Part shown: positions 1 to 5,365 of the stretch, in pieces
How the letters are laid out: each line of letters opens with the position of its first letter
How positions within the stretch are numbered: the stretch's first letter is position 1
Source of the DNA: Candidatus Doudnabacteria bacterium
GTDB taxonomy: Bacteria > Patescibacteriota > Doudnabacteria > UBA920 > 2-01-FULL-50-11
Direction: 5' to 3'
Length of the DNA stretch: 6,064 bases
NCBI GenBank assembly: GCA_016205055.1
Contig: JACQJK010000055.1
Coordinates: 1 to 6,064, forward strand
Made by a program: the position numbers and the translations under genes
The notes under the pieces: generated by a model
Told to the model about the DNA's origin: nothing
What the model saw: the letters and a program-made list of their open reading frames with translations, nothing else
Database searches by the model: none

Positions 1-12
1 AAACTATATTCT

Positions 13-375
13 ATGCTGATTTACGGAATTTTATTCACTGGCTTGATCGCGACGGTAGCCGCGCAGATTTTAATGAAGCACGGCATGAACCGGCTTGGCG
101 AAATCCCGCTGACCGTGCAGTCGGTTTTTCAACTCGTTCCCAAAGTAATTTCCAGCCCGTATCTGCTTTTGGGGTTAGTGTGCTTGGGACTTGGGTTTCT
201 TTTGTGGCTCGTGGTGTTGTCGCGCTTAAAGTTGAGCGTGGCCATTCCTTTCGCTAGCGTGAATTATGTGCTGATCCTGTTTTTTTCTTGGTTGGTTTTA
301 AAAGAGTCGATTTCACCGTTGCAGATTTTGGGCGTCGGGCTGATTGCGGTTGGCTTGTTTTTTGTCACCCGCTAG
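13..375 (+). CDS. Small four-helix DMT-superfamily membrane protein (EamA / ArnE-ArnF-like half transporter)
   Basis: This 120-residue protein is almost entirely hydrophobic, with four predicted membrane helices at about residues 2-21, 48-70, 75-96 and 101-118. The pattern LMKHGM at the end of helix 1 and LKESISPLQILGVGLIAVG at residues 96-114 are typical of half-size EamA/SMR-type proteins of the drug/metabolite transporter superfamily, which act as dimers. Lined up with EmrE from memory, Lys22 coincides but the proton-coupling Glu14 is Thr14 here. A multidrug/proton antiporter is therefore unlikely, and an ArnE/ArnF-like role in flipping an undecaprenyl-linked sugar fits the neighbouring glycosyltransferases better; that role is inference. 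The start at 13 gives a normal N-terminus for the family. The frame is open to the window edge, so an upstream start cannot be excluded. No Shine-Dalgarno motif is seen in the 12 available bases. The next gene starts 39 nt downstream. Confidence 0.85.
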   Translation: MLIYGILFTGLIATVAAQILMKHGMNRLGEIPLTVQSVFQLVPKVISSPYLLLGLVCLGLGFLLWLVVLSRLKLSVAIPFASVNYVLILFFSWLVLKESISPLQILGVGLIAVGLFFVTR

Positions 376-414
376 TTTGCAGGCGAGTTTTTCAATAACA
401 GCATTTGACATGAA

Positions 415-1467
415 ATGATTTTGTATTTTTCGCGCAACCCAGATTATTCCAACAACGCCGTTTATATCAAGGGCCTAAAGCGCATCGGTCAGCAAGTGAT
501 TGCTGACCGCATGAGTTTTTGGGAGTGCTTAAGATTTATTTACGCAAACTGGAAAAAGGTAAAAACCGTCGTGGTCGAGCCGGATCGTCCGGGAGCAGTG
601 ATCGGGTTTAAAATTTTTACCGGGAAGATCATAGTTTATAACGCTTTATGTTCCGTTTACGAACGCTTGATAGTTTCCCGGGCTTTGGCCGGCCGGTTTT
701 CTTTGAAAGCGCTTTATTACTGGCTGGTTGATTTTTTTTCCGCGCATTTAGCGGACACCGTGATGCTGGAAAGCAAGCAGCAGATCAAGTATTTTTGCCG
801 GCTTTTTAAGGTTGCGGAACAGAAATGCTTGTTGTCATATACCGGGGCAGATCAGGAAAAGTTTTTTTGGGACGAGAATATTATAAAACGGGAGAAATTC
901 ACTGTTGTTTTCCGCGGGAGATTTCTTCCAGAATCCGGAGCGGAAGTTGTGGTGAGGGCGGCAAAATTGCTGGAGAGCGAGGATGTTGATTTTTTACTGC
1001 TCGGCTCCGGAGTGAATTTGAGTAAGGTCGAAGGATTGATCAAAGAACTTTCTCCCAAACATCTTCGCTTGATTGCCGACCGACTGCCGATTGAACAGCT
1101 GCGACAAACCATGCAGTCCGCCCATTTAAGCTTGGGCCAGCTTTCCGATCATCCGCGCTTGGAGCGCACCATTCCGCACAAGTGTTTTGAATCTTTGGCT
1201 GTAAAAACCGCCTACTTAACAGGCAGAGGAAAAGCCGTTTCGGAACTGCTTTCAGAAGGACAAACTTGTCTTGTTTGCAATCCTGGGGACGCAAAGGATC
1301 TGGCGGAAAAAATAATGTGGGCAAAAAACCACAAAAGCGAGCTTGCAAGGATAGCCGAAAGCGGATTCCAATTTTTCCAAGCAAACTTAACCGAAGAAAA
1401 ATTAGCCGCTAATCTGCTAGCTGGTTTGCGGACAAAAAAAATCGTCTTGACTTCAGCTGTTTTTTGA
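415..1467 (+). CDS. GT-B fold glycosyltransferase, GT4-like (glycosyl transferases group 1)
   Basis: The 350-residue product has the size and two-domain pattern of a retaining GT-B glycosyltransferase acting at the cytoplasmic face of the membrane. The N-terminus (MILYFSRNPDYSNN, then GLKRIG) is the usual acceptor-domain opening. The C-terminal nucleotide-sugar domain begins near residue 160 with a beta strand and VVFRGRFLPESGAE (164-177), followed by a helix, DFLLLGSG (192-199), and HLSLGQLSDHPRLERTIPHK (237-256). The segment CFESLAVKTAYLTGRGKAVSELL (written here as CFESLA at 257-262 and AVSELL at 274-279) corresponds to the donor-binding E-x7-E region, with Glu259 as the likely first acidic residue. 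Donor and acceptor cannot be told from sequence. It probably shares a transcript with the transporter upstream (39-nt gap). The start codon has no Shine-Dalgarno motif and overlaps a two-codon ATG-AAA-TGA at 410-418. The 3' end carries the promoter of the next gene. Confidence 0.85.
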   Translation: MILYFSRNPDYSNNAVYIKGLKRIGQQVIADRMSFWECLRFIYANWKKVKTVVVEPDRPGAVIGFKIFTGKIIVYNALCSVYERLIVSRALAGRFSLKALYYWLVDFFSAHLADTVMLESKQQIKYFCRLFKVAEQKCLLSYTGADQEKFFWDENIIKREKFTVVFRGRFLPESGAEVVVRAAKLLESEDVDFLLLGSGVNLSKVEGLIKELSPKHLRLIADRLPIEQLRQTMQSAHLSLGQLSDHPRLERTIPHKCFESLAVKTAYLTGRGKAVSELLSEGQTCLVCNPGDAKDLAEKIMWAKNHKSELARIAESGFQFFQANLTEEKLAANLLAGLRTKKIVLTSAVF

Positions 1468-1475
1468 GGTAGTAT
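1447..1475 (+). promoter_or_regulatory. Sigma70-type promoter for the TPR-like gene
   Basis: TTGACT (1447-1452, five of six consensus bases) is separated by exactly 17 nt from TAGTAT (1470-1475, four of six). The -35 box lies in the last codons of the glycosyltransferase gene and the -10 box begins 3 nt after its stop codon. Transcription would start near 1482, giving a leader of roughly 18 nt with an AGGAGG ribosome binding site. Spacing and position make this a good promoter call, but it rests on sequence only. Confidence 0.7.
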
Positions 1476-1488
1476 ATTCGGGCTGTTC

Positions 1489-1494
1489 AGGAGG
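1489..1494 (+). promoter_or_regulatory. Perfect Shine-Dalgarno (AGGAGG) fixing a GTG start
   Basis: AGGAGG ends 5 nt before the GTG at 1500, an ideal distance, and this decides the start of the TPR-like gene. It is the only full Shine-Dalgarno motif ahead of any gene in the window. The other starts are preceded by AT-rich or pyrimidine-rich sequence, or at most a weak AGG. Confidence 0.8.
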
Positions 1495-1499
1495 AATCA

Positions 1500-2351
1500 G
1501 TGAAAATCGAACATCCCGAGCAGGACTTTACGCTGTTGTCTTCGGGCCGAGCCGAACCGTTTGACGCGTCGGTTGAGTACCTTTTTGAGCTGGCGAGCCA
1601 GCTGGCGGTAGCCGGCCGGTACGGCGACAAGAATCGCATTTACGAGCAATGGATATTGGACCATCCTCGCGCCCTGCCTGACGACCGCGCGCGCGTGTTG
1701 ATCAACCGCCACGATCAGCTGCGCCGGAAGGGCCAAGCCGCCGAAGCTCTTGCCGGCTTGCAAGCCATGGAAACGCCACAAGAATCCGTGGTGATCCGCG
1801 AGTGGTTGCAAGCGGTGGCAAACTGCCATTTGGCGCTCGGTGACTTGACCGGCGCAATCTCGGCCCAGCGGTGGCTTATTTCCACTCTTGACGAGGAGGT
1901 CCCAGACGACAAGCGGGTTTACTTTCTGGAAATGCTGGTGCACCTATTGCTTTTGGCGGGGCAAGCGGACGAGGAGGTCGAGGAGCGGCTTATCCAACTG
2001 GACACGCTTACGCGGTCAGACCGGCTTTCGGGCGCGATGAAGCAGCGCGCCGGAGAAAGTTATCTGCGCTTGCAGGGCCGCTACTTGGCAGCTTCGGGCG
2101 CTTTTGCCGAAGCGCTAGAGCCGCTTGACCGCGCCTACGTCGGGGCGACGGTTGTCCGCGAGAAAGTGGTTACGGGGTTGATCTACCTTTACTGCGCCAG
2201 CCAGTGTGGTCAGATCCGATCGCCGGAAAGCATGGAAGTTTGGCAGTACTGCCGGGAGAATCTGGGCGCTCTGCAGGAAACCGACAAGATCGGCTACCGG
2301 CAGTATTGGCAAAACTTTCTCGGACTTCTGGAGGCAGCGGGGGCAATTTAG
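1500..2351 (+). CDS. TPR-like alpha-helical repeat protein of unknown function
   Basis: The 283-residue product is predicted to be almost wholly helical and soluble, without a signal peptide or membrane segment. Paired helices with the small-residue spacing of tetratricopeptide repeats are visible at about residues 63-90 (ending GQAAEALAGLQAM), 100-132 (ANCHLALGDLTGAISAQRWL at 107-126) and 183-213 (LAASGAFAEALEPLDRAY at 196-213). Such folds bind proteins or peptides; the partner is unknown and no enzymatic motif is visible. I do not recognise a specific family. The GTG start is set by AGGAGG at 1489. The gene has its own promoter and a terminator 2 nt after the stop, so it is probably monocistronic. 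Its base composition is richer in GC than its neighbours: 65% over 1681-1800 against 42% for 1021-1080 plus 1381-1440, by hand count. This suggests either a different evolutionary history or a different selection regime. Confidence is high that it is a gene, and moderate for the TPR fold. Confidence 0.8.
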   Translation: MKIEHPEQDFTLLSSGRAEPFDASVEYLFELASQLAVAGRYGDKNRIYEQWILDHPRALPDDRARVLINRHDQLRRKGQAAEALAGLQAMETPQESVVIREWLQAVANCHLALGDLTGAISAQRWLISTLDEEVPDDKRVYFLEMLVHLLLLAGQADEEVEERLIQLDTLTRSDRLSGAMKQRAGESYLRLQGRYLAASGAFAEALEPLDRAYVGATVVREKVVTGLIYLYCASQCGQIRSPESMEVWQYCRENLGALQETDKIGYRQYWQNFLGLLEAAGAI

Positions 2352-2352
2352 C

Positions 2353-2384
2353 AAATCGCCAGTTTGACGACCGGCGATTTTTTT
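2353..2384 (+). terminator. Rho-independent terminator after the TPR-like gene
   Basis: AAATCGCC (2353-2360) and GGCGATTT (2373-2380) form a perfect 8-bp stem around a 12-nt loop. The 3' arm runs straight into a seven-T tract (2378-2384). The hairpin starts 2 nt after the stop codon. It would end the TPR-like transcript and isolate it from the rfbC unit downstream. Confidence 0.85.
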
Positions 2385-2385
2385 A

Positions 2386-2548
2386 TCCGCTCCGCCCATT
2401 CGACTTGCGCCCGAGGGCGTTTCCGCCCGAAGACCCTCCACCCGAGGCGGACGGCCGAAGGAAGCTAGCCATGGGGCCCCATCCGTTTCAGCGGAAAAAT
2501 ATCCTTCCGAGAATTTTGCATAGAAGGAACGTCCGGAGATTTCTTGCT
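2386..2548. other. GC-rich non-coding intergenic stretch with competing inverted repeats
   Basis: No convincing gene is found between the terminator and the rfbC promoter. Open frames crossing it begin deep inside the TPR-like gene and have arginine/proline-rich translations typical of shadow frames. The stretch holds GGGCG-TTTC-CGCCC (2415-2428), which on the - strand is a five-pair stem closed by a GAAA tetraloop. TCCGCC (2422-2427) can instead pair with GGCGGA (2446-2451). CCCGA occurs at 2410, 2426 and 2441. There is also a perfect 12-bp palindrome ATGGGGCCCCAT (2471-2482) and a small CGGAA/TTCCG stem (2492-2509). It could be a structured RNA, a dispersed repeat, or residue of a transferred segment; the sequence alone does not decide. 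Confidence 0.45.
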
Positions 2549-2577
2549 TTGGTTGCGTAAACAACTAATGGTATAAT
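2549..2577 (+). promoter_or_regulatory. Extended -10 promoter for rfbC and the GT2 gene
   Basis: A perfect TATAAT (2572-2577) is preceded by TG at 2569-2570, giving the extended -10 form TGGTATAAT. A weak -35 box TTGGTT (2549-2554) sits 17 nt upstream; the extended -10 would compensate for its weakness. Transcription would start near 2584, leaving a leader of about 34 nt. No Shine-Dalgarno motif is seen at a useful distance; AAGGGCGG ends about 11 nt before the ATG. Confidence 0.75.
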
Positions 2578-2617
2578 GAGCGCAGTGCGGAATTAAATAA
2601 GGGCGGTATTCTCAAGC

Positions 2618-3193
2618 ATGCCTTTTTTATTTAAACCCGTTTCCGAAATTCCAGGATTGGTCGTTATTGAGCCGAAAGTTTTTTCTGACGACCGCGGCTG
2701 GTTTATGGAGACGTTCAAGAAAAGCGAGTGGGAGAGTTTCGGCCTGCCTACGGATTTTGTACAAACTTCCCAATCCAAATCCTTGCGGAGAGGCACAATT
2801 CGCGGTTTGCACTTCCAAAACGATCCCTTTGCCCAGGGCAAGTTAGTGCGCTGTATTCGAGGCGAGATTTTTGATGTGGCCGTGGATCTGCGGCGCGGTT
2901 CACCCTCTTACGGCAAGTGGAAAAGTATGGCGCTAACCGAAGAAAGCAGGATAATCTTTTGGGTACCTGCCGGTTTTGCCCATGGGTTCTGCGCAATAAC
3001 CGACGGAGCGGAAGTGGATTATTTCCAAACTTGCGAATGGAGCAAGGAAAACGAGCATTGCATCGTCTGGAGCGATCCTGATTTAAACATCCCTTGGCCA
3101 GCACAAAACCCCATTGTTTCTCCTAAAGATGCCTCCGGCCGACTGTTTAAGGATTCTGATCATAATTTTGTTTGGAAAGGCGGTAATAATTAG
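2618..3193 (+). CDS. rfbC: dTDP-4-dehydrorhamnose 3,5-epimerase (RmlC/RfbC family)
   Basis: This cupin-fold enzyme of 191 residues (usual family length about 180-205) epimerises C3 and C5 of dTDP-4-keto-6-deoxyglucose, the third step of dTDP-L-rhamnose synthesis in the cytoplasm. Signature blocks are present in order: DDRGWFMETF (24-33), RRGTIRGLHFQ (57-67), KLVRC (75-79), GEIFDVAVDLRRGSPSYGKW (82-101), WVPAGFAHGF (115-124), VDYFQT (133-138) and WSDPDLNIPWP (151-161). The catalytic pair is intact: His65 in RGLHFQ and Tyr135 in VDYFQT. The conserved Lys75 and Asp171 are also intact. The position matching Tyr138 of the Mycobacterium enzyme is Trp141 here, so full 3,5-epimerase activity versus 3- or 5-epimerase only is open. 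No rmlA, rmlB or rmlD lies in the window. It has its own promoter and is followed 7 nt later by a GT2 gene, which implies co-transcription. Confidence 0.93.
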   Translation: MPFLFKPVSEIPGLVVIEPKVFSDDRGWFMETFKKSEWESFGLPTDFVQTSQSKSLRRGTIRGLHFQNDPFAQGKLVRCIRGEIFDVAVDLRRGSPSYGKWKSMALTEESRIIFWVPAGFAHGFCAITDGAEVDYFQTCEWSKENEHCIVWSDPDLNIPWPAQNPIVSPKDASGRLFKDSDHNFVWKGGNN

Positions 3194-3200
3194 GTTAATT

Positions 3201-3911
3201 ATGCCGTTACTGTCTGTAATTATCCCTGTTTACAACGAGCGCGAGCTGATTAGGAAAGTAATCGCGCGCGTGGAAAAAGCACTGCTCCCTGCGAGCTTTG
3301 AGCGAGAGATCATCATTGTCAATGACGGTTCCACAGACGGAACCGGAGAGGTTTTACTTTCTTTGGAGCAAAAATATCAGATTTTACACCAGAAAAATAC
3401 TGGTAAGGGTGGTGCCGTTAGGGCCGGCTTTAAATTAGCCAAAGGCGACTACATTATCGTTCAGGATGCTGATCTAGAACAAGATCCTAATGATTTTCAA
3501 GCGTTGCTGGCGCCGGTTATGCAGGGAAAAGCCGATGTGGCTTTTGGGTCGCGTTTTTTGGGAAAATATTTACCCCAAGCCCTCACCATGAATCTGCATT
3601 ATCTTTTGAATCGCTTTTTCACCATTACCTGCAACTTATTATCCGGTTACCGCACCAGCGACATGTGGACGGGATACAAAATGTATTCGCGCAAAGCCCT
3701 GGACGCGATTTTGCCGCTCTTTAAGTCAAACGGCATCGAGTTCGAGCCGGAAATTACCATATTGCTTTCCAAGCTGGGATTCAAAATCATGGACGTTCCG
3801 ATTTCTTACACGCCGCGCTGGTATGCCGAGGGCAAAAAAACCAATTGGAAACAAGCCGCGCGTTCTTATGTTAAAATGCTTGGATTTGTTTTTCGAACGA
3901 TCAAGTATTGA
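3201..3911 (+). CDS. GT2 family glycosyltransferase, DPM1/polyprenyl-phosphate sugar synthase-like
   Basis: The 236-residue GT-A enzyme is of the dolichyl/polyprenyl-phosphate-mannose synthase type. Visible motifs are SVIIPVYNE (5-13), IIIVNDGSTDGT (37-48), NTGKGGAVRAGF (66-77), the metal-binding IVQDADLEQDP (86-96, Asp89 and Asp91), VAFGSRF (113-119), the acceptor-side SDMWTGYKMYSRKAL (153-167), and EFEPEI (180-185). The C-terminus has no transmembrane helices, unlike GtrB-type relatives, so it should be soluble or peripheral. It likely moves a hexose from an activated nucleotide to a polyprenyl phosphate; the donor is unknown. I start it at ATG 3201 because MPLLSVIIPVYNE is the standard N-terminus and an AGG lies 6 nt upstream. 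The in-frame ATG at 3114 would overlap rfbC by 80 nt and add unrelated residues. It is co-directional with rfbC, with a 7-nt gap. Confidence 0.92.
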   Translation: MPLLSVIIPVYNERELIRKVIARVEKALLPASFEREIIIVNDGSTDGTGEVLLSLEQKYQILHQKNTGKGGAVRAGFKLAKGDYIIVQDADLEQDPNDFQALLAPVMQGKADVAFGSRFLGKYLPQALTMNLHYLLNRFFTITCNLLSGYRTSDMWTGYKMYSRKALDAILPLFKSNGIEFEPEITILLSKLGFKIMDVPISYTPRWYAEGKKTNWKQAARSYVKMLGFVFRTIKY

Positions 3912-3926
3912 TTTAACTTTAGTTTT

Positions 3927-4211
3927 ATGGTCGGAGAACAACGCGGGGAAGAATCGGAAATTGATAAAGAAGCAAAAATACGAGAGCTTTTTGGGGGCAA
4001 CCCTGACGCGATTGCTGTTTTGTCCGCAGGAATTATTCCAAGAGCGAAACAACCTGGCTACAAAACAACCGAGTATGCCCATCTTGACCCGCATGGGCTT
4101 TTGGGCGGCGGAAAAGCGCGGGTGATTGCGGGAGCCGAAGCGGCGTTTATTTTTCCGGAAGCAAAAATTATCGCCAACAGTTACGAGCCAGGTAAGGAAC
4201 AGCGCAACTGA
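3927..4211 (+). CDS. Short ORF: N-terminal part of a YdcF/DUF218-like protein, probably a broken gene
   Basis: The 94 readable residues resemble the first half of the YdcF/ElyC/SanA-like DUF218 domain, envelope-associated proteins of uncertain biochemistry. DAIAVLSAGI (27-36) matches the opening strand of the family. YKTTEYAHLDPHGLLGGGKA (45-64) followed by RVIAGAEAAFIFPEAKIIAN (65-84) and SYEPG matches the loop-helix-strand block with a GGxxR core. The family normally runs to about 180-250 residues, so this frame stops far too early. Recognisable continuation follows in other frames (see the entry at 4207). It starts 15 nt after the GT2 stop, without a Shine-Dalgarno motif, so it could be read through from that transcript. 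No signal peptide is present. The family match is made by eye and is moderately certain. An intact short protein remains possible. Confidence 0.55.
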   Translation: MVGEQRGEESEIDKEAKIRELFGGNPDAIAVLSAGIIPRAKQPGYKTTEYAHLDPHGLLGGGKARVIAGAEAAFIFPEAKIIANSYEPGKEQRN

Positions 4212-4324
4212 AGCTTACCAAAAACGGGTTGAAGCCGAACAAAGAGGCATTGCCCATCTTCGCGAGGGGAAGTACGGGAAACGGCCGGATAAACAAGATG
4301 CTTGATAGTACTTTGGCGGTGTGA
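4207..4324 (+). pseudogene. Frameshifted continuation of the DUF218-like gene
   Basis: Just before the TGA at 4209 the family-like reading moves one base forward. From 4207 the next frame gives TEAYQKRVEAEQRGI (4207-4251), which fits the helix ending in RGV that follows the SYxPG region in DUF218 proteins. That frame ends at 4303-4305. A second one-base shift near 4252 gives PIFARGSTGNGRINKML (4253-4303), reminiscent of the I-x-E-x-x-ST-NT helix motif, with a stop at 4322-4324. The rest of the family's C-terminus is missing. Two shifts in the same direction could be true decay or assembly/sequencing insertions. The similarity is by eye, so this is inference. Confidence 0.35.
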
Positions 4325-4330
4325 TATGAT
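4302..4330 (+). promoter_or_regulatory. Sigma70-type promoter for the tandem SDR genes
   Basis: TTGATA (4302-4307) and TATGAT (4325-4330) are each five of six consensus bases and lie exactly 17 nt apart. TG at 4322-4323 adds the extended -10 motif. Transcription would start near 4337, leaving a leader of only about 15 nt before the ATG at 4352, with no Shine-Dalgarno motif. The boxes lie inside the tail of the DUF218-like remnant. Confidence 0.75.
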
Positions 4331-4351
4331 TTTCGTACATCTTTTTGAACT

Positions 4352-5362
4352 ATGCCGCATCTTTTAGACAATGCAACCGTTCTGATTACCGGCGGGACCG
4401 GCGCTTGGGGCAAAGAATTGACGCGCCAGGTTTTGTCAAAATTTAATCCCAAGGAAGTCAGGATCTATTCGCGGGGCGAGCACGCGCAAGTGGAAATGCG
4501 CCGAGAATTTCCCGACCCGCGGCTAAAATTTATCATTGGCGATGTCCGCGATCGCAACATTTTAACCCTGGCCATGAAGGGCGTTGACTACGTTTTTCAC
4601 CTTGCCGCCTTAAAGCACGTGCCGGTCTGCGAAGATAACTCTTGGGAAGCGGTGCTGACCAATATCTACGGTACGCAGAACGTTATTGAAGCCGCCATCC
4701 AAAACCAAGTAAAAAAAGTAGTGGACGTCTCAACCGACAAAGCGGTGGAGCCGTATAATTTTTACGGCGTGACCAAGGCCTGCGCCGAAAAGCTGGTCAT
4801 TAATGCCAATCAAAACTACATTTCCAAAACGATCTTCATGTGCATTCGGGGGGGTAACGTCATTGGGACCACGGGCAGCGTGGTGCCGCTGTTTGCTCAC
4901 CAAATCCGCAAGCACAATAAAATCACGCTCACTGATCCGACCATGACCCGGTTTTTAATGAGCACCAAAGAGGCCATTAGTTTGGTCTTCACCGCCTTTG
5001 AACAGGCCCTGGGCGGCGAGGTTTTTGTTATGAAGATGCCGGCGGCGAATATGGAAACGGTAGCCGATGCCATGCTCAAGCTAAAAGGCAACCGTCGCAC
5101 TAAGGTCGGGCGAATCAAAGTTCGACCCGGGGAAAAAATGCACGAAGTGCTGGTTTCTCACAATGAAGCAAAAATGACTTATGATCTGAATAACGGTTAT
5201 TTTGTGATTTTGCCCCATTACGCCGGAGCCGAGCTCGGTCGCGCTTACCAGAAATTTCCCAAGCTAAAACAAACCGAATTCAGCTCGCAAAATACCCGCC
5301 AGCTTGATTTAGCAGAATTGGTGAAGGCCCTCAAAAAAGAGCAATGGTTAGTTGACGCTTAA
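4352..5362 (+). CDS. UDP-sugar 4,6-dehydratase/epimerase of the extended SDR family (PseB/CapE-like polysaccharide biosynthesis protein)
   Basis: This 336-residue soluble enzyme matches the short, membrane-free UDP-GlcNAc 4,6-dehydratase group (Polysacc_synt_2 family). The NAD(P)-binding GGTGAWG is at 14-20, the acidic GDVRD at 63-67, and the family-specific HLAALKHVPVCE at 83-94. Catalytic-site residues lie in VSTDKAVEPYNFYGVTK (126-142): Thr128, Asp129 and Lys130, then Tyr138 and Lys142. RGGNVIGTTGSVVPLF (166-181) and MTRFLMSTKEA (198-208) complete the signature. Tyr138 in the YxxxK motif is shared with PseB-type enzymes, whereas CapE/FnlA/WbpM types carry Met there. This favours a PseB-like inverting dehydratase, which makes a 4-keto-6-deoxy UDP-sugar. 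The exact product is inferred, so no gene symbol is given. The ATG at 4352 gives a short N-terminus right before the Rossmann strand. It has its own promoter and is followed 3 nt later by another SDR gene. Confidence 0.9.
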   Translation: MPHLLDNATVLITGGTGAWGKELTRQVLSKFNPKEVRIYSRGEHAQVEMRREFPDPRLKFIIGDVRDRNILTLAMKGVDYVFHLAALKHVPVCEDNSWEAVLTNIYGTQNVIEAAIQNQVKKVVDVSTDKAVEPYNFYGVTKACAEKLVINANQNYISKTIFMCIRGGNVIGTTGSVVPLFAHQIRKHNKITLTDPTMTRFLMSTKEAISLVFTAFEQALGGEVFVMKMPAANMETVADAMLKLKGNRRTKVGRIKVRPGEKMHEVLVSHNEAKMTYDLNNGYFVILPHYAGAELGRAYQKFPKLKQTEFSSQNTRQLDLAELVKALKKEQWLVDA

Positions 5363-5365
5363 AGC

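Noticed and set aside
405..433. A perfect TTGACA at 405-410 just before the glycosyltransferase start.
   Set aside because: No acceptable -10 box lies 16-18 nt downstream (428-433 is TTTCGC; TATTTT at 424 leaves only 13 nt), and a start site there would fall inside the gene.
1497..1943. A 148-codon - strand frame opposite the TPR-like gene.
   Set aside because: It is antisense to a well-supported gene with promoter, Shine-Dalgarno and terminator; no motif is recognised.
2204..2560. A 118-codon + strand frame running from inside the TPR-like gene across the spacer.
   Set aside because: It overlaps the TPR-like gene by 148 nt, crosses a strong terminator, has no ribosome binding site and encodes an Arg/Pro-rich shadow-type sequence.
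2115..2564. A 149-codon - strand frame over the same region.
   Set aside because: About half is antisense to the TPR-like gene, no recognisable domain is seen, and the frame exists because the region is GC-rich.
3114..3200. An upstream in-frame ATG extension of the GT2 glycosyltransferase.
   Set aside because: It would overlap rfbC by 80 nt and add residues unlike any GT2 N-terminus; the ATG at 3201 gives the standard start.
3823..4125. A 100-codon + strand frame spanning the GT2 end and the DUF218-like ORF.
   Set aside because: It is out of frame with both better-supported genes and shows no domain pattern.
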